From positions 1,364,001 through 1,428,000 of the forward strand of contig OY764147.1 of NCBI GenBank assembly GCA_963668115.1: a stretch of DNA of 64,000 bases, given 5' to 3'. Below are positions 33,807 to 42,035 of the stretch, in pieces. The stretch is from Plut-88900 sp963668115 (GTDB taxonomy: Bacteria > Chloroflexota > Dehalococcoidia > Plut-88900). The notes below the pieces were generated by a model. That model did no database searches and was not told where the DNA came from. It saw nothing but the letters and a program-made list of their open reading frames with translations. The number at the start of each line of letters is the position of its first letter. The first letter of the stretch is position 1. The translations under genes and the position numbers were made by a program.

Positions 33807-34960
33807 GTCCGGGGGTGACTACAGTTGATGCCGTGGTGGTGGGCGGGGGCATAGTCGGGACTTCTACGGCGTATCACCTTACGAAGATGGGGGCGAAAGT
33901 GGCTCTGCTGGAACGCGGCGCTATCGCCTCCGGGACGTCGGGGGCGTGCGACGGGCAGATCCTGATAGCGGACCGGCACCCGGGCCCCGAGCTTGAGCTG
34001 GGCAAGCTGGCTGCCAAGCGGTGGAAGGACCTGGCGGAGGAGCTTCCGTTCGATGTCGAATATGAGGTGAACGGGAGTACGCTGATAGCGGAGGTGGAGG
34101 AGGACCTAGAGGTGCTGAGGAAGCTGGTCGATAGCCTGCGGGATGAGTCGGTGGAGGCGGAGATTGTCGATGGGTCTGCGGCGAGGGAGTTGGAGCCCAA
34201 CCTGGCGGAGGACATACCGGGGCTGGCGTTCTTCCCGGGGCACGGGCAGGTGCAACCACAACTGGCGTCGTGGGCGATGGCGGAGGCGGCTAGGCTTGGG
34301 GGAGCAGACGTTAGGCCGTATACGCCGGTCACCGGGATTGAGAAGGACGAACAGGATCGAATATCGGGGGTGGTAGCTGGGGAGGAGAGGTTTTTGGCGG
34401 GGGTGGTGGTGTGTGCGGCGGGGGCGTGGAGCTCGGCGGTTGGGGAGATGGCGGGGGTGGACGTGCCGGTGACGCCGAGGAGGGGACACATACTGGTTTC
34501 GGCGCCGGCGCCGGCGATAATCAAGCACGCGGCCATGGAGGCGTCATACACACGGACGATCGATGCGGACGAGTCGGGGCTGGCGGTGGCGTGCGTGATC
34601 GAGCATACGAAGAGCGGGCCGATGCTGTTCGGGAGCAGCCGGGAGTTCGCCGGGTTTGACGGGAAGGAACAGATGGCGGCGGTGACGGGTATCGCGGCTA
34701 GGGCGGTGCGGTTCTTCCCGGCGCTGGCGGGGGTGCAGATCATCAGGTGCTACACGGGTTTCAGGCCGTACACGGCGGACCACTTGCCGATCCTGGGGGA
34801 GTGCGAGGCGGCGCCGGGTTTCTACCTGAACACGGGCCACGAGGGCGGGGGGATCTGCATGGGGCCGGTATCGGGGATGCTGGTGGCGCAGATGGTGACA
34901 GGGGAGGAGACGGATATCCCGATGGGGGCCTATAACATCGCCCGGTTTGGGGGAGGGTAG
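33803..34960 (+). CDS. FAD-dependent amine/D-amino-acid dehydrogenase subunit, HcnC/DadA type
   Basis: A 385-residue DAO-family flavoenzyme. The FAD motif is VVVGGGIVGTSTAYHLTKMG, followed by LLERGAIASGTSGACDGQI. The C-terminal FAD-closing region is GFRPYTADHLPILGE and LNTGHEGGGICMGP. GTG 33803 overlaps the preceding TGA, which decides the start; the longer frame extends into the upstream gene. It is the substrate-oxidising subunit. Homologs act on glycine (HcnABC), opines or hydroxyproline. The deacylase at 30309 makes a D-amino acid a reasonable candidate substrate. Confidence 0.92.
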   Translation: MSPGVTTVDAVVVGGGIVGTSTAYHLTKMGAKVALLERGAIASGTSGACDGQILIADRHPGPELELGKLAAKRWKDLAEELPFDVEYEVNGSTLIAEVEEDLEVLRKLVDSLRDESVEAEIVDGSAARELEPNLAEDIPGLAFFPGHGQVQPQLASWAMAEAARLGGADVRPYTPVTGIEKDEQDRISGVVAGEERFLAGVVVCAAGAWSSAVGEMAGVDVPVTPRRGHILVSAPAPAIIKHAAMEASYTRTIDADESGLAVACVIEHTKSGPMLFGSSREFAGFDGKEQMAAVTGIAARAVRFFPALAGVQIIRCYTGFRPYTADHLPILGECEAAPGFYLNTGHEGGGICMGPVSGMLVAQMVTGEETDIPMGAYNIARFGGG

Positions 34961-35010
34961 GGGGGCGGCCTGGAGGGTTATTCAGTTGTGGGGGGTGGGG
35001 TTTTGATTGT

Positions 35011-35500
35011 TCTGTTGGGTTGTGGGTCGGCGATGGGAGACGCCCAGTGGGACAAGGCCCCTGTTCCTGTCGGAGCAGTTTTTCGGGCGCCCAGGGTCGG
35101 GCGCAGGTTCAAGCGCCTGCCACGGGGCCCGGAGTGTCAATGGCTATGACAGCCAAGGCGCTCCCAGGGTAAGGGGAAAAGGGACAAAATGTGATGTTAT
35201 GGAACAGGACGGGACAAAGATGGGATCCAAGGCGTCTATCCATCGCCTAGATGGTCAGGGAAGGGCCACGGGCGCCACGATGGTGAGGGGACAACATCCC
35301 TGTCCGCCTGAGGCGGATGTGCCAGCTTATGCCTAGGGCCTGCGCGTGGGCCTTTGGGATGGGCTGGGGCGTTGAGTCCTCGGGGTCGGGTCTCGGGGGC
35401 TTCCCTGGGTTTTTGGTTCCTCCTTGTGTTAGTGAATTAGTGTTCGCGAACGCAGGGTATGATAACGCCTTTGCTCAGGTGTGTCAAGCAAATGTGCGGT
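35011..35500 (-). ncRNA. E element copy 2 (candidate structured RNA)
   Basis: Nearly colinear with E3 (54058-54512) over about 400 bp at roughly 90 percent or better identity by eye. On the minus strand the promoter (35487-35459) is followed by palindrome GTTCGCGAAC, AAGGAGGAACC (about 35424-35414), GACTCAACGCCCCAGCCCAT, TAGGCGATGGATAGACGCC, a CCCATCTTTGTCCCGTCCTG block and terminal CCATCGCCGACCC. It has an extra perfect hairpin TCCGCC-TCA-GGCGGA (about 35302-35316) absent from E3: an insertion that adds a stem. Substitutions between copies hit all codon positions in every frame. Confidence 0.6.
35459..35487 (-). promoter_or_regulatory. sigma70-type promoter driving E2
   Basis: Minus-strand TTGACA (35487-35482), 17 bp, TATCAT (35464-35459). 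The 24 bases around the -35 box, CATTTGCTTGACACACCTGA onward, are identical to the E1 promoter. Confidence 0.72.
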
Positions 35501-35575
35501 TTTTGGGGAGAGATATACGCGACGGGTTGGCCGGCGTGGGCCGCCCCCCGCGTCCGGGGATCACCCTCACCCTAG

Positions 35576-35598
35576 CCCTCTCCCCTCAAGGGAGAGGG
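35576..35598. repeat. CCCTCTCCC-type palindromic repeat
   Basis: CCCTCTCCC (35576-35584), loop CTCAA, GGGAGAGGG (35590-35598). The same element lies at 41978-42000. It belongs to the CACCCTCACCCTCTCCC family of dispersed repeats. Confidence 0.7.
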
Positions 35599-35633
35599 GA
35601 CAGGACGCCGCCCCGCCGCGCCCCGCAGGATGG

Positions 35634-35653
35634 ATTCCCGACTACTCGGGAAT
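35634..35653. repeat. REP-like palindrome
   Basis: ATTCCCGA and TCGGGAAT arms with loop CTAC, followed by GACGG. Same family as 280-303. Confidence 0.65.
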
Positions 35654-35834
35654 GACGGAAAAAGGGATGGGACGGGAGGAGGGCCGAGTCGGTTGGTGAG
35701 GGAAGTGAGAGGTCACGGGTTAGAGTGCGGTAGGGCTCGCTGGGCCTTGCGGTGACCGGGAGTCCGGGTTAAGGGTATACTCTGGAAATCCGCACACGGA
35801 GCGAACCGATAGGAGGTTGTGAAAGGAGGGGTTG

Positions 35835-36152
35835 ATGAGAGACACAGGCACACCGGCGTCGACACAGTCACCTGAACCCACCATGCCGCCGAGCCGTCCG
35901 AAAGAAGAGACGGCCCGCCTGGGCAAGGAGATATACGAGCGCGATATCCGGCGGCGGGTCGAGGCGGACCACGAAGGGAAGGTCGTCGCCATCGACGTGG
36001 AAAGCGGCAGATGGGCCATCGACGGAGGCGTCCTGGAGGCGGTGGACCGTCTGCAAGCGCAATGGCCCGATGCTTATGACATCTGGTGCGAGCGGGTGGG
36101 GTACAGGGCGCTGGCCAGCTTCGGGGGCGGGTCTGTAGGGAACATCAACTAA
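35835..36152 (+). CDS. Conserved small hypothetical protein
   Basis: A 105-residue protein. A disordered Pro/Ser/Thr-rich first 20 residues are followed by RLGKEIYERDIRRRVEADH, EGKVVAIDVESGRWAID and LEAVDRLQAQWPDAYDIW. Similar small proteins, with an EIYER...GKVVAID core, are widespread in Chloroflexota and cyanobacteria without assigned function. The start is the ATG after AGGAGG, not TTG one codon upstream. It converges on the restriction endonuclease gene with a 4-base overlap of the stops. Confidence 0.75.
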   Translation: MRDTGTPASTQSPEPTMPPSRPKEETARLGKEIYERDIRRRVEADHEGKVVAIDVESGRWAIDGGVLEAVDRLQAQWPDAYDIWCERVGYRALASFGGGSVGNIN

Positions 36153-37102
36153 AGGTCGGAGTTAGTGATTCTATTTGCTCCGAGGAATTTGTCTCCGTTG
36201 AAATGAATCAAGTGGTCCGGTATCTCGGCTATCCAAACCTCAGTTTCCCAAGCAATATTGCTTACATGCCGCTTGAACTGCCGAAAGTCCGGGAAAGCAC
36301 TGATATATACCCTCGTAGCGGCACTATCCTTTAAGGCATCTTCTAATTCCTCGACTCGCTTGGGACTCATGGGGCCATGAGACGTGACAGCCTCAACCAA
36401 GAACAACCAGTCCCGCTCCTCATGGTAGAGCACCACATCTGGGAGTTTGTCGTGCTCGGTAATAGGAATGCCGAGCCGATCCAGTCTCTCACGGTCAAGG
36501 TGCAGAAGCTTGTTAGCGGCATCGCCCATGTATAGCAGAGTAGCCCCAGGTGCGAACCTTGGCCCGAAGTCCGATACAACCAAGGCTTGAAGTCTGTTGT
36601 GCTTGCCGGGGGACAGGCGAATCTCCTCTCCGGTCGAGGTACGGATGGGTATCTCGCGCATCCGACGCCGCCGCTGATATATCTCCAAGAGGGTTCCTTG
36701 GCTAGAGCGGAAGGCGAGCAATTCTGATTCCCAACGCTTGCTTTTATACGACCGGAGTACCTTCAGGGCTTCATCGGTGAGGCCGTAATGAGTTCTGGGG
36801 CTGTTGGTAGGAAGGTCCGGGATGTCGGGATTCCGGTCGACTAACCGCGCCTGCTCGAACTGGTGAATGACCTGACGACGCACGGTTTCCCGCGTATTCT
36901 CTGCGTAATCTCTCCCGTATGCATCCCTCATGAACCCAAGGATTTGATGAATAGTCCGGGACGGTTTGGAGGCTCGACTCCAAGCGGAGTTCTCAGATAA
37001 CCCGGAAAGAGCCAGTAAAGTCAGGCAAGCTATGTCGTTCCACTGGGCCGAGGGGAGCCCGAGATTTTGCAGGATATCCCTCGCCTCATCAATCTTGCTC
37101 AT
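36149..37102 (-). CDS. BsuBI/PstI-family type II restriction endonuclease
   Basis: A 317-residue protein with the two-domain layout of the BsuBI/PstI family. The N-terminal helical domain has WNDIACLTLLALSGLSE and the motif RTHYGLTDEALKVLR. The C-terminal nuclease domain carries LPDVVLYHEERDWLFLVEAV followed by TSHGPMSPKR (a PD-(D/E)xK-type core with Asp and Glu). BsuBI and PstI cut CTGCAG; the site for this enzyme is inferred only by family. Its ATG overlaps the methyltransferase stop (ATGA), so the modification enzyme is made first. Confidence 0.9.
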   Translation of the reverse strand: MSKIDEARDILQNLGLPSAQWNDIACLTLLALSGLSENSAWSRASKPSRTIHQILGFMRDAYGRDYAENTRETVRRQVIHQFEQARLVDRNPDIPDLPTNSPRTHYGLTDEALKVLRSYKSKRWESELLAFRSSQGTLLEIYQRRRRMREIPIRTSTGEEIRLSPGKHNRLQALVVSDFGPRFAPGATLLYMGDAANKLLHLDRERLDRLGIPITEHDKLPDVVLYHEERDWLFLVEAVTSHGPMSPKRVEELEDALKDSAATRVYISAFPDFRQFKRHVSNIAWETEVWIAEIPDHLIHFNGDKFLGANRITNSDL

Positions 37103-38763
37103 ACCGCTACTGGCGTCAGTCCATACTCAGGGGAGAGGCTAAGAATCTCGGCGACGAGGGCGTCAATCGTAGGAAGGTCTGTCTTGGAACAGAGCCATTC
37201 GCGTGCCTTCACTCCAATTGAGCGGATTACGCATTCGTCAGGGAGCGGCATGGCCCGTAGTTCAGTAGCACTGACTTGAGTGTTGCCGTTAGACACGCGG
37301 AAATACCGATCCAAGAAAACCGAGTTGAAGAGGGCTGCGAGACCGAGAGCTAATTCCTCATCCAAGCACCTTGAAACCCCGCGAATGTAGTTTAGATGAT
37401 TCTCCAGACCCACTGTGCGCGCGTTCAGACGGCCTTGCACCAGAGGGGCAGCCACCAACCGACGCTTCTCCTCTTTGGCACTAAAACGTCTCAGAAGTAC
37501 GTAGGTCTCATCCCTTACCAAGAGCTTTGTCGATGTCGGAACGGCCTCGATCCACTGTGGCTTATGGGTTGCCGTAGACGGCCATTCTACGCGCATGGGT
37601 CTCACATTGTGCATCCACAGAAGGGGGACTGCGGATAGCCCAGATGCAGCATGGGCTAAGAACTGCGTTGCCCTGAACGGCACGACAGGACCGGTGGAGA
37701 TGTCCAACCCGAGAGACCTCAGCGTTTCGGGCCACTTACGGACAGTCTGCACCAGAGCCAAGTCCTCCGGGCAAACGGGGATGCACAATTCCTTATTCTT
37801 TCTCCCCAAGTCCAGCACGGAGTCCAGTCCTACCAGAAGACGTTTGCGGTTAGCGAGGTCTTCGGTCGCCTTGCTGTGGGATACCAGCACTTGACTTTCA
37901 TCGGACGCTTCGCCGTCCATCCGCTTCCGACCCGTTAATATCAAATTCTCTTGGAGTACTGTCTGGTTCCTGAACACATCTTTTCTAGACTCAAAGAGGT
38001 GGATGGCCGTAGGAACCACGCTCCGGAAGAATACCTCTCGGAATTTCCTGAAGTACGGCCCTGATGCGAAGCTTCTCGGCACGATGTATACGAGCTTCCC
38101 CGATTCCGACAGAAGCTCGGCGGAAACCGCCATGAACAAGGTGTAGATGTTGGGTTGGCCGTGCACGACAGACGACCATGCTATAGCTCGTGGGTCGTCC
38201 TTCCGTATCTTAAAGTAGGGGGGATTGGAGATCACGAGGTCATAGCTGTGGCGCAGGTTGTCAGAGTCCATTTCATGTCCGTTGGCATTGAAGATAGCCT
38301 TCAAAGTGGCTGCGTGACCCAAAACAAAATCCCCGCACACTACATCGAATGTAAGAGTCACGCCGCGCAGAGCAAGCCATTCGCGTGAGAAGGTTAGAGT
38401 GAGGTGCGTGAGGTCTGCCAGCAGTGGCTCGGCTTCATAGGCGTCGACATGCAAGCTCTTGACTATATTGCTTTTGGATGCCGCCTCGCATACCGCAGCC
38501 GACAGGACACCCGCGCCGCTTCCCGGATCCAGGACTCGCAAGTGTGGCTCCGAATAAGAGTGGTGCTCTGCCATGAACCTGCCGATGACTGTGGGTGTGA
38601 AATAGTGTCCGCCGTTCTTCCGGCGGTCGTGCTTGGCGAAGGCCAAATAGGCGCGTCCCAGGATATCCGCATACCCTACAGGAGTATCATCCGAAGTCGG
38701 GATAGGGGCATTCAGGGCATAACGGCTGAGCCCTTCATGAAGGTCTCGTGATAGGTTTACCAT
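37099..38763 (-). CDS. Adenine-N6 DNA methyltransferase of the BsuBI/PstI-like system
   Basis: A 554-residue class I methyltransferase. HYFTPTVIGRFMAEH, the SAM motif VLDPGSGAGVLSAAV and the catalytic NPPY in LVISNPPYFKI identify an N6-adenine enzyme. The C-terminal half is the likely target-recognition region. It is the upstream gene of the restriction operon. Base composition of 36150-38760 is clearly more AT-rich than its surroundings, which supports horizontal acquisition. Confidence 0.92.
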   Translation of the reverse strand: MVNLSRDLHEGLSRYALNAPIPTSDDTPVGYADILGRAYLAFAKHDRRKNGGHYFTPTVIGRFMAEHHSYSEPHLRVLDPGSGAGVLSAAVCEAASKSNIVKSLHVDAYEAEPLLADLTHLTLTFSREWLALRGVTLTFDVVCGDFVLGHAATLKAIFNANGHEMDSDNLRHSYDLVISNPPYFKIRKDDPRAIAWSSVVHGQPNIYTLFMAVSAELLSESGKLVYIVPRSFASGPYFRKFREVFFRSVVPTAIHLFESRKDVFRNQTVLQENLILTGRKRMDGEASDESQVLVSHSKATEDLANRKRLLVGLDSVLDLGRKNKELCIPVCPEDLALVQTVRKWPETLRSLGLDISTGPVVPFRATQFLAHAASGLSAVPLLWMHNVRPMRVEWPSTATHKPQWIEAVPTSTKLLVRDETYVLLRRFSAKEEKRRLVAAPLVQGRLNARTVGLENHLNYIRGVSRCLDEELALGLAALFNSVFLDRYFRVSNGNTQVSATELRAMPLPDECVIRSIGVKAREWLCSKTDLPTIDALVAEILSLSPEYGLTPVAV

Positions 38764-38862
38764 GTAGTGAAGATAGCATTAGGCAGGCATGGCGACAAGT
38801 TAAAGGGGGGGTGTTACGTGGTAGAATGGGCGGGTTTCCGGGGCTAGAAGTTTGGGGGTGTT

Positions 38863-40047
38863 TTGTCGAGCGAAAGACATACGGCGGACCGCGTGCGCCA
38901 TTTCACGGAGTCGATAATTCGTGACATGACGCGGATCAACAACAACCTGGGCGGGGTGAACATGGCCCAGGGTTTCCCCGATTTTCCGCCTCCTCCGGCC
39001 CTGGTCGAAGCGGCGCATGAAGCGCTGGCGGGGGACTTTCACCAGTACGCCAACACCTGGGGGGCGGGGCCGCTGCGGGAGGCGATTGCGGAGAAGTTCG
39101 GGTGGTACAACGGGCTGACGCCGGAGCCGGACGCGCACGTAACGGTGACGTGCGGCGGGACGGAGGCGATGATGGCGACGATGCTGGGGCTGGTGGACCC
39201 TGGGGACGAGATCATCATCTTCGAGCCGTTCTACGAGAACTATGGGCCGGACACGCTGATCTCGGGTGGGAAGCCGGTGTACGTGCCGCTGCGTCGGGTG
39301 GGTGACGAATTCAAGTTCGACCCCGATGAACTGCGCAGCGCCTTTTCGTCGAAAACCAAGGCGATGGTAATCACCACGCCCCACAACCCGTGCGGCAAGG
39401 TATTCTCGGACGATGAACTGGGGGTGATTGCGGAGCTTTGCCAGGAGTTCGATGCGCTGGTGTTTTCGGATGAGCCGTACGAACACATCATCTTCGACGG
39501 GTTGAAGCACAGGAGCATAGCGTCGCTGCCGGGGATGGCGGAGCGGACGGTGACGGTGAACAGCGTGTCTAAGACGTACAGCGTGACGGGCTGGCGGATC
39601 GGGTGGGCGATAGTGATGGATGCGACGCTGTGCACGGCGATACGCCGGGCGCATGATTTCCTGACGGTCGGGGCGGCGCACCCGCTGCAGATGGCCGCGG
39701 CCAAGGGCATGAGCTTTCCAATGAGCTATTTCGAGGGGTTGTCGGGCGAGTACCAGGCACGACGGGATGTCACTTTGGAGATTCTGAGGGATTCGGGGTT
39801 CGACTACGTCACGCCGCAGGGCGCCTACTACGTGATGACCGAGTACCCGGACTGCGGCTACGACGACGACCTGGCCTTCGCGATGTTCATGGCGGAGACG
39901 ATAGGGGTGACGCCGGTGCCGGGTCGGGCGTTCTACCGCAGCCCGGAGCATGGCAAGCAGTTTGTGCGCTTCGCCTTTCCCAAGAAGCTGGAGACGCTTG
40001 AAATCGTCCGGGAGCGCATGTCTCGGATAGACGAATTTCGGAAGTAA
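38863..40047 (+). CDS. Class I/II aminotransferase
   Basis: A fold-type I PLP enzyme of 394 residues in the aspartate/kynurenine aminotransferase group. MAQGFPDFPPPPALVEAAHE, TCGGTEAMMATMLGLVDPGD, NPCGKVFSDDEL, VFSDEPYEHI and the Schiff-base Lys in SVSKTYSVTGWRIG are all present. The start appears to be TTG 38863. Bases upstream include GGGGG. It is transcribed away from the restriction island and followed after 14 bp by the M20 peptidase. It transaminates an amino acid or hydroxy-amino acid; specificity is unknown. Confidence 0.92.
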   Translation: MSSERHTADRVRHFTESIIRDMTRINNNLGGVNMAQGFPDFPPPPALVEAAHEALAGDFHQYANTWGAGPLREAIAEKFGWYNGLTPEPDAHVTVTCGGTEAMMATMLGLVDPGDEIIIFEPFYENYGPDTLISGGKPVYVPLRRVGDEFKFDPDELRSAFSSKTKAMVITTPHNPCGKVFSDDELGVIAELCQEFDALVFSDEPYEHIIFDGLKHRSIASLPGMAERTVTVNSVSKTYSVTGWRIGWAIVMDATLCTAIRRAHDFLTVGAAHPLQMAAAKGMSFPMSYFEGLSGEYQARRDVTLEILRDSGFDYVTPQGAYYVMTEYPDCGYDDDLAFAMFMAETIGVTPVPGRAFYRSPEHGKQFVRFAFPKKLETLEIVRERMSRIDEFRK

Positions 40048-40061
40048 CCGAGGAATCTACG

Positions 40062-41144
40062 ATGATCAATGAAGACCGCTTGGTCAAGACTTTCTGCGAC
40101 CTCGTCCAGATTGACAGTCCCTCCGACGAGGAAGAGGAGATGGCTCAGGACCTGACGAGGAGGCTGTCGGGGCTGGGGTTCGAGGTTCTGAGGGATGCCC
40201 ACGGGAACCTGATAGCTCGGGAGGAGGGAGAGAACCCGTTGCTGCTGTCGGCGCACATGGACACGGTGGAGCCGGGGCGAGGGATCAAGCCTCGGGTGGA
40301 GGGTGAGCGGATCGTCTCGGATGGGACGACGATTCTCGGGGGTGACGCCAAGGCGGGGGTGGCGGCTATATTGGAGGGGATAGAGTCGGTTATCGAGGAA
40401 GGGCTGCCCCGGCGGAACATTCAACTGGCGTTCACGAGGGGCGAGGAGATAGGGCTGGTCGGGGCTCGGAATATGGACTACTCGCTAATCACCTCAAACG
40501 AGGCCGTGGTCTTCGACGGGAACGGGCCGGTAAACAAGCTAACGGCGTCGAGCCCGACCTACGTGAGCTTCGAAGTGAATGTGACGGGGAGGTCGGCGCA
40601 CGCGGGAGTCGAGCCGGAGAAGGGGCTCTCGGCGATCAAGATAGCGGCGGAGATTATCAGCGAGCTTCCGCAGGGTCGGCTGGACGAGGAGACGACGTTT
40701 AACGTGGGGACTATCTCGGGTGGGAGTGTCCGGAACGCCGTGCCGGAGCAAGCGACGTTCACGGGTGAGTTTCGCAGCGTGAACCTGGAGACGCTGGACC
40801 TGCTTCAACTCCAGGCGCGGGGGATATTCGACCAGGTGCGCGACCGGTACAAGGAAGCGATTATCGAGGATGGATTTACCGTCGAGTTCAATACATACAC
40901 CGTCAAGCCCGGCGAAAAGATGCTGGAAATGGCAAGGCGCACCCTGGACTCGATGGGGCTGCCGCTCAGGCTGGAACCCTCGGGCGGGGGGACTGACGCG
41001 AACGTAATGAGGCAGAAGGGGATAGAGTGCATAGTGGTGGGGATGGCGACGAACGAAATGCACACGGTGAGGGAGTTCGTGGTGATACCGGACCTGGTGA
41101 ACGCTGCGACGTTCTGCCGGAAGGTGATGACGGAGCAGGGGTAG
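40062..41144 (+). CDS. M20-family metallopeptidase (PepT-like)
   Basis: A 360-residue cocatalytic zinc aminoacylase/peptidase. The metal ligands appear in LLSAHMDTVEPG, GGDAKAGVAAILEG and TRGEEIGLVGAR, with the dimerisation (lid) domain in the middle and a late His in NEMHTVREFV. Closest in style to peptidase T or PepD-like M20 enzymes. It lies in a same-strand run with the aminotransferase (14 bp) and SDR (19 bp), suggesting a peptide or acyl-amino-acid degrading operon. Confidence 0.9.
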   Translation: MINEDRLVKTFCDLVQIDSPSDEEEEMAQDLTRRLSGLGFEVLRDAHGNLIAREEGENPLLLSAHMDTVEPGRGIKPRVEGERIVSDGTTILGGDAKAGVAAILEGIESVIEEGLPRRNIQLAFTRGEEIGLVGARNMDYSLITSNEAVVFDGNGPVNKLTASSPTYVSFEVNVTGRSAHAGVEPEKGLSAIKIAAEIISELPQGRLDEETTFNVGTISGGSVRNAVPEQATFTGEFRSVNLETLDLLQLQARGIFDQVRDRYKEAIIEDGFTVEFNTYTVKPGEKMLEMARRTLDSMGLPLRLEPSGGGTDANVMRQKGIECIVVGMATNEMHTVREFVVIPDLVNAATFCRKVMTEQG

Positions 41145-41163
41145 GGAAGGGGTTATCGCTGCC

Positions 41164-41913
41164 ATGAGGATGGAAGGGAAGATAGCGCTGGTGACGGGTG
41201 GGGCGGGGGGAATAGGGTCGGCGATATGCCGGCTGTTTGCGTCGGAAGGGGCGAAGGTTGTGGTGGCGGACGTGGACTTGGGGCGGGGGGAGCGAGTCGT
41301 AGAGGAGATAGTAGAGGTCGGGGGGGAGGCTTTCTACATATATTTAGACGTCACCAAAGAAGAAGACTGGGAGCGGGCTGTGGCAGCGACAGTGGAGCGG
41401 TTCGGGGGGTTGAACGTGCTGGTGAACAATGCGGGGGCCTACAGTCCCGAGTTGGTCGCCGACACCCCTCTGGAGACCTGGGAGCGGATCATGGCGGTGA
41501 ATGCGACGGGGACATTCCTCGGGAGCAAGCACGCGATACCGGAGATGAAGAAGTCGGGTGGAGGATCGATTGTGAACATGTCGTCGGGTGCGGGGATAGT
41601 GGGGAATGCCGACGGGACGGCTTACGGCCCTGCTAAGGGAGCGGTGAAGATCCTGACAAAGACCACGGCCCACCAGTACGCCGGAGAGGGAATCCGGGCC
41701 AACTCGATTCATCCCGGACCCATCGACACGCCCATGCTCCATGCCCAGACCCGAGAGATGGCAGAGCAAGGCGACCCCATCGGAAACATTCCCATGGGAC
41801 GCATCGGGACGCCGGAGGAGATTGCCTACGGGGCGTTGTACCTGGCATCGGACGAATCATCTTATGTCACGGGGGTTGAGCTGCCGATAGACGGGGGTCG
41901 GGTGAACACGTAG
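41164..41913 (+). CDS. SDR-family oxidoreductase
   Basis: A 249-residue classical short-chain dehydrogenase. NAD(P) motif TGGAGGIGSAICRLF, NNAGAY, the catalytic Ser in IVNMSSGAGIVG and the Y-x3-K in YGPAKGAVKI. The C-terminal SDESSYVTGVELPIDGG is standard. It interconverts an alcohol and a ketone in the cytosol. It is third gene of the 38863-41913 run. Confidence 0.93.
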   Translation: MRMEGKIALVTGGAGGIGSAICRLFASEGAKVVVADVDLGRGERVVEEIVEVGGEAFYIYLDVTKEEDWERAVAATVERFGGLNVLVNNAGAYSPELVADTPLETWERIMAVNATGTFLGSKHAIPEMKKSGGGSIVNMSSGAGIVGNADGTAYGPAKGAVKILTKTTAHQYAGEGIRANSIHPGPIDTPMLHAQTREMAEQGDPIGNIPMGRIGTPEEIAYGALYLASDESSYVTGVELPIDGGRVNT

Positions 41914-41977
41914 TGGCCCGACTTGGGGGTCGGGACTATAATCGAGAATAATGAATGCCCGGGAGGAATCACCCTCA

Positions 41978-42000
41978 CCCTCTCCCCTCAAGGGAGAGGG
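41978..42000. repeat. CCCTCTCCC-type palindromic repeat
   Basis: Identical stem to 35576-35598: CCCTCTCCC, loop CTCAA, GGGAGAGGG. It lies in the 5' leader of the 42036 amidohydrolase, and a TATAAT at about 41937-41942 lies just upstream of it. Confidence 0.7.
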
Positions 42001-42035
42001 GACGGGAAGGGGACTCGGGGCTGAGGAGAGCGAAG

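Larger units (their letters stand above)
34961..35831. other. Intergenic repeat region with element E2 and palindromes
   Basis: No protein gene is supported. It holds the second E element (35011-35500, minus strand), a 9-bp stem repeat (35576-35598) and a REP-like palindrome (35634-35653). It separates the HcnABC-like operon from the restriction-modification island. Confidence 0.7.

Noticed and set aside
41955..42035. N-terminal extension of the 42036 amidohydrolase
   Set aside because: It would translate the dispersed palindromic repeat at 41978-42000; GAGGAGAG before 42036 supports the shorter form.
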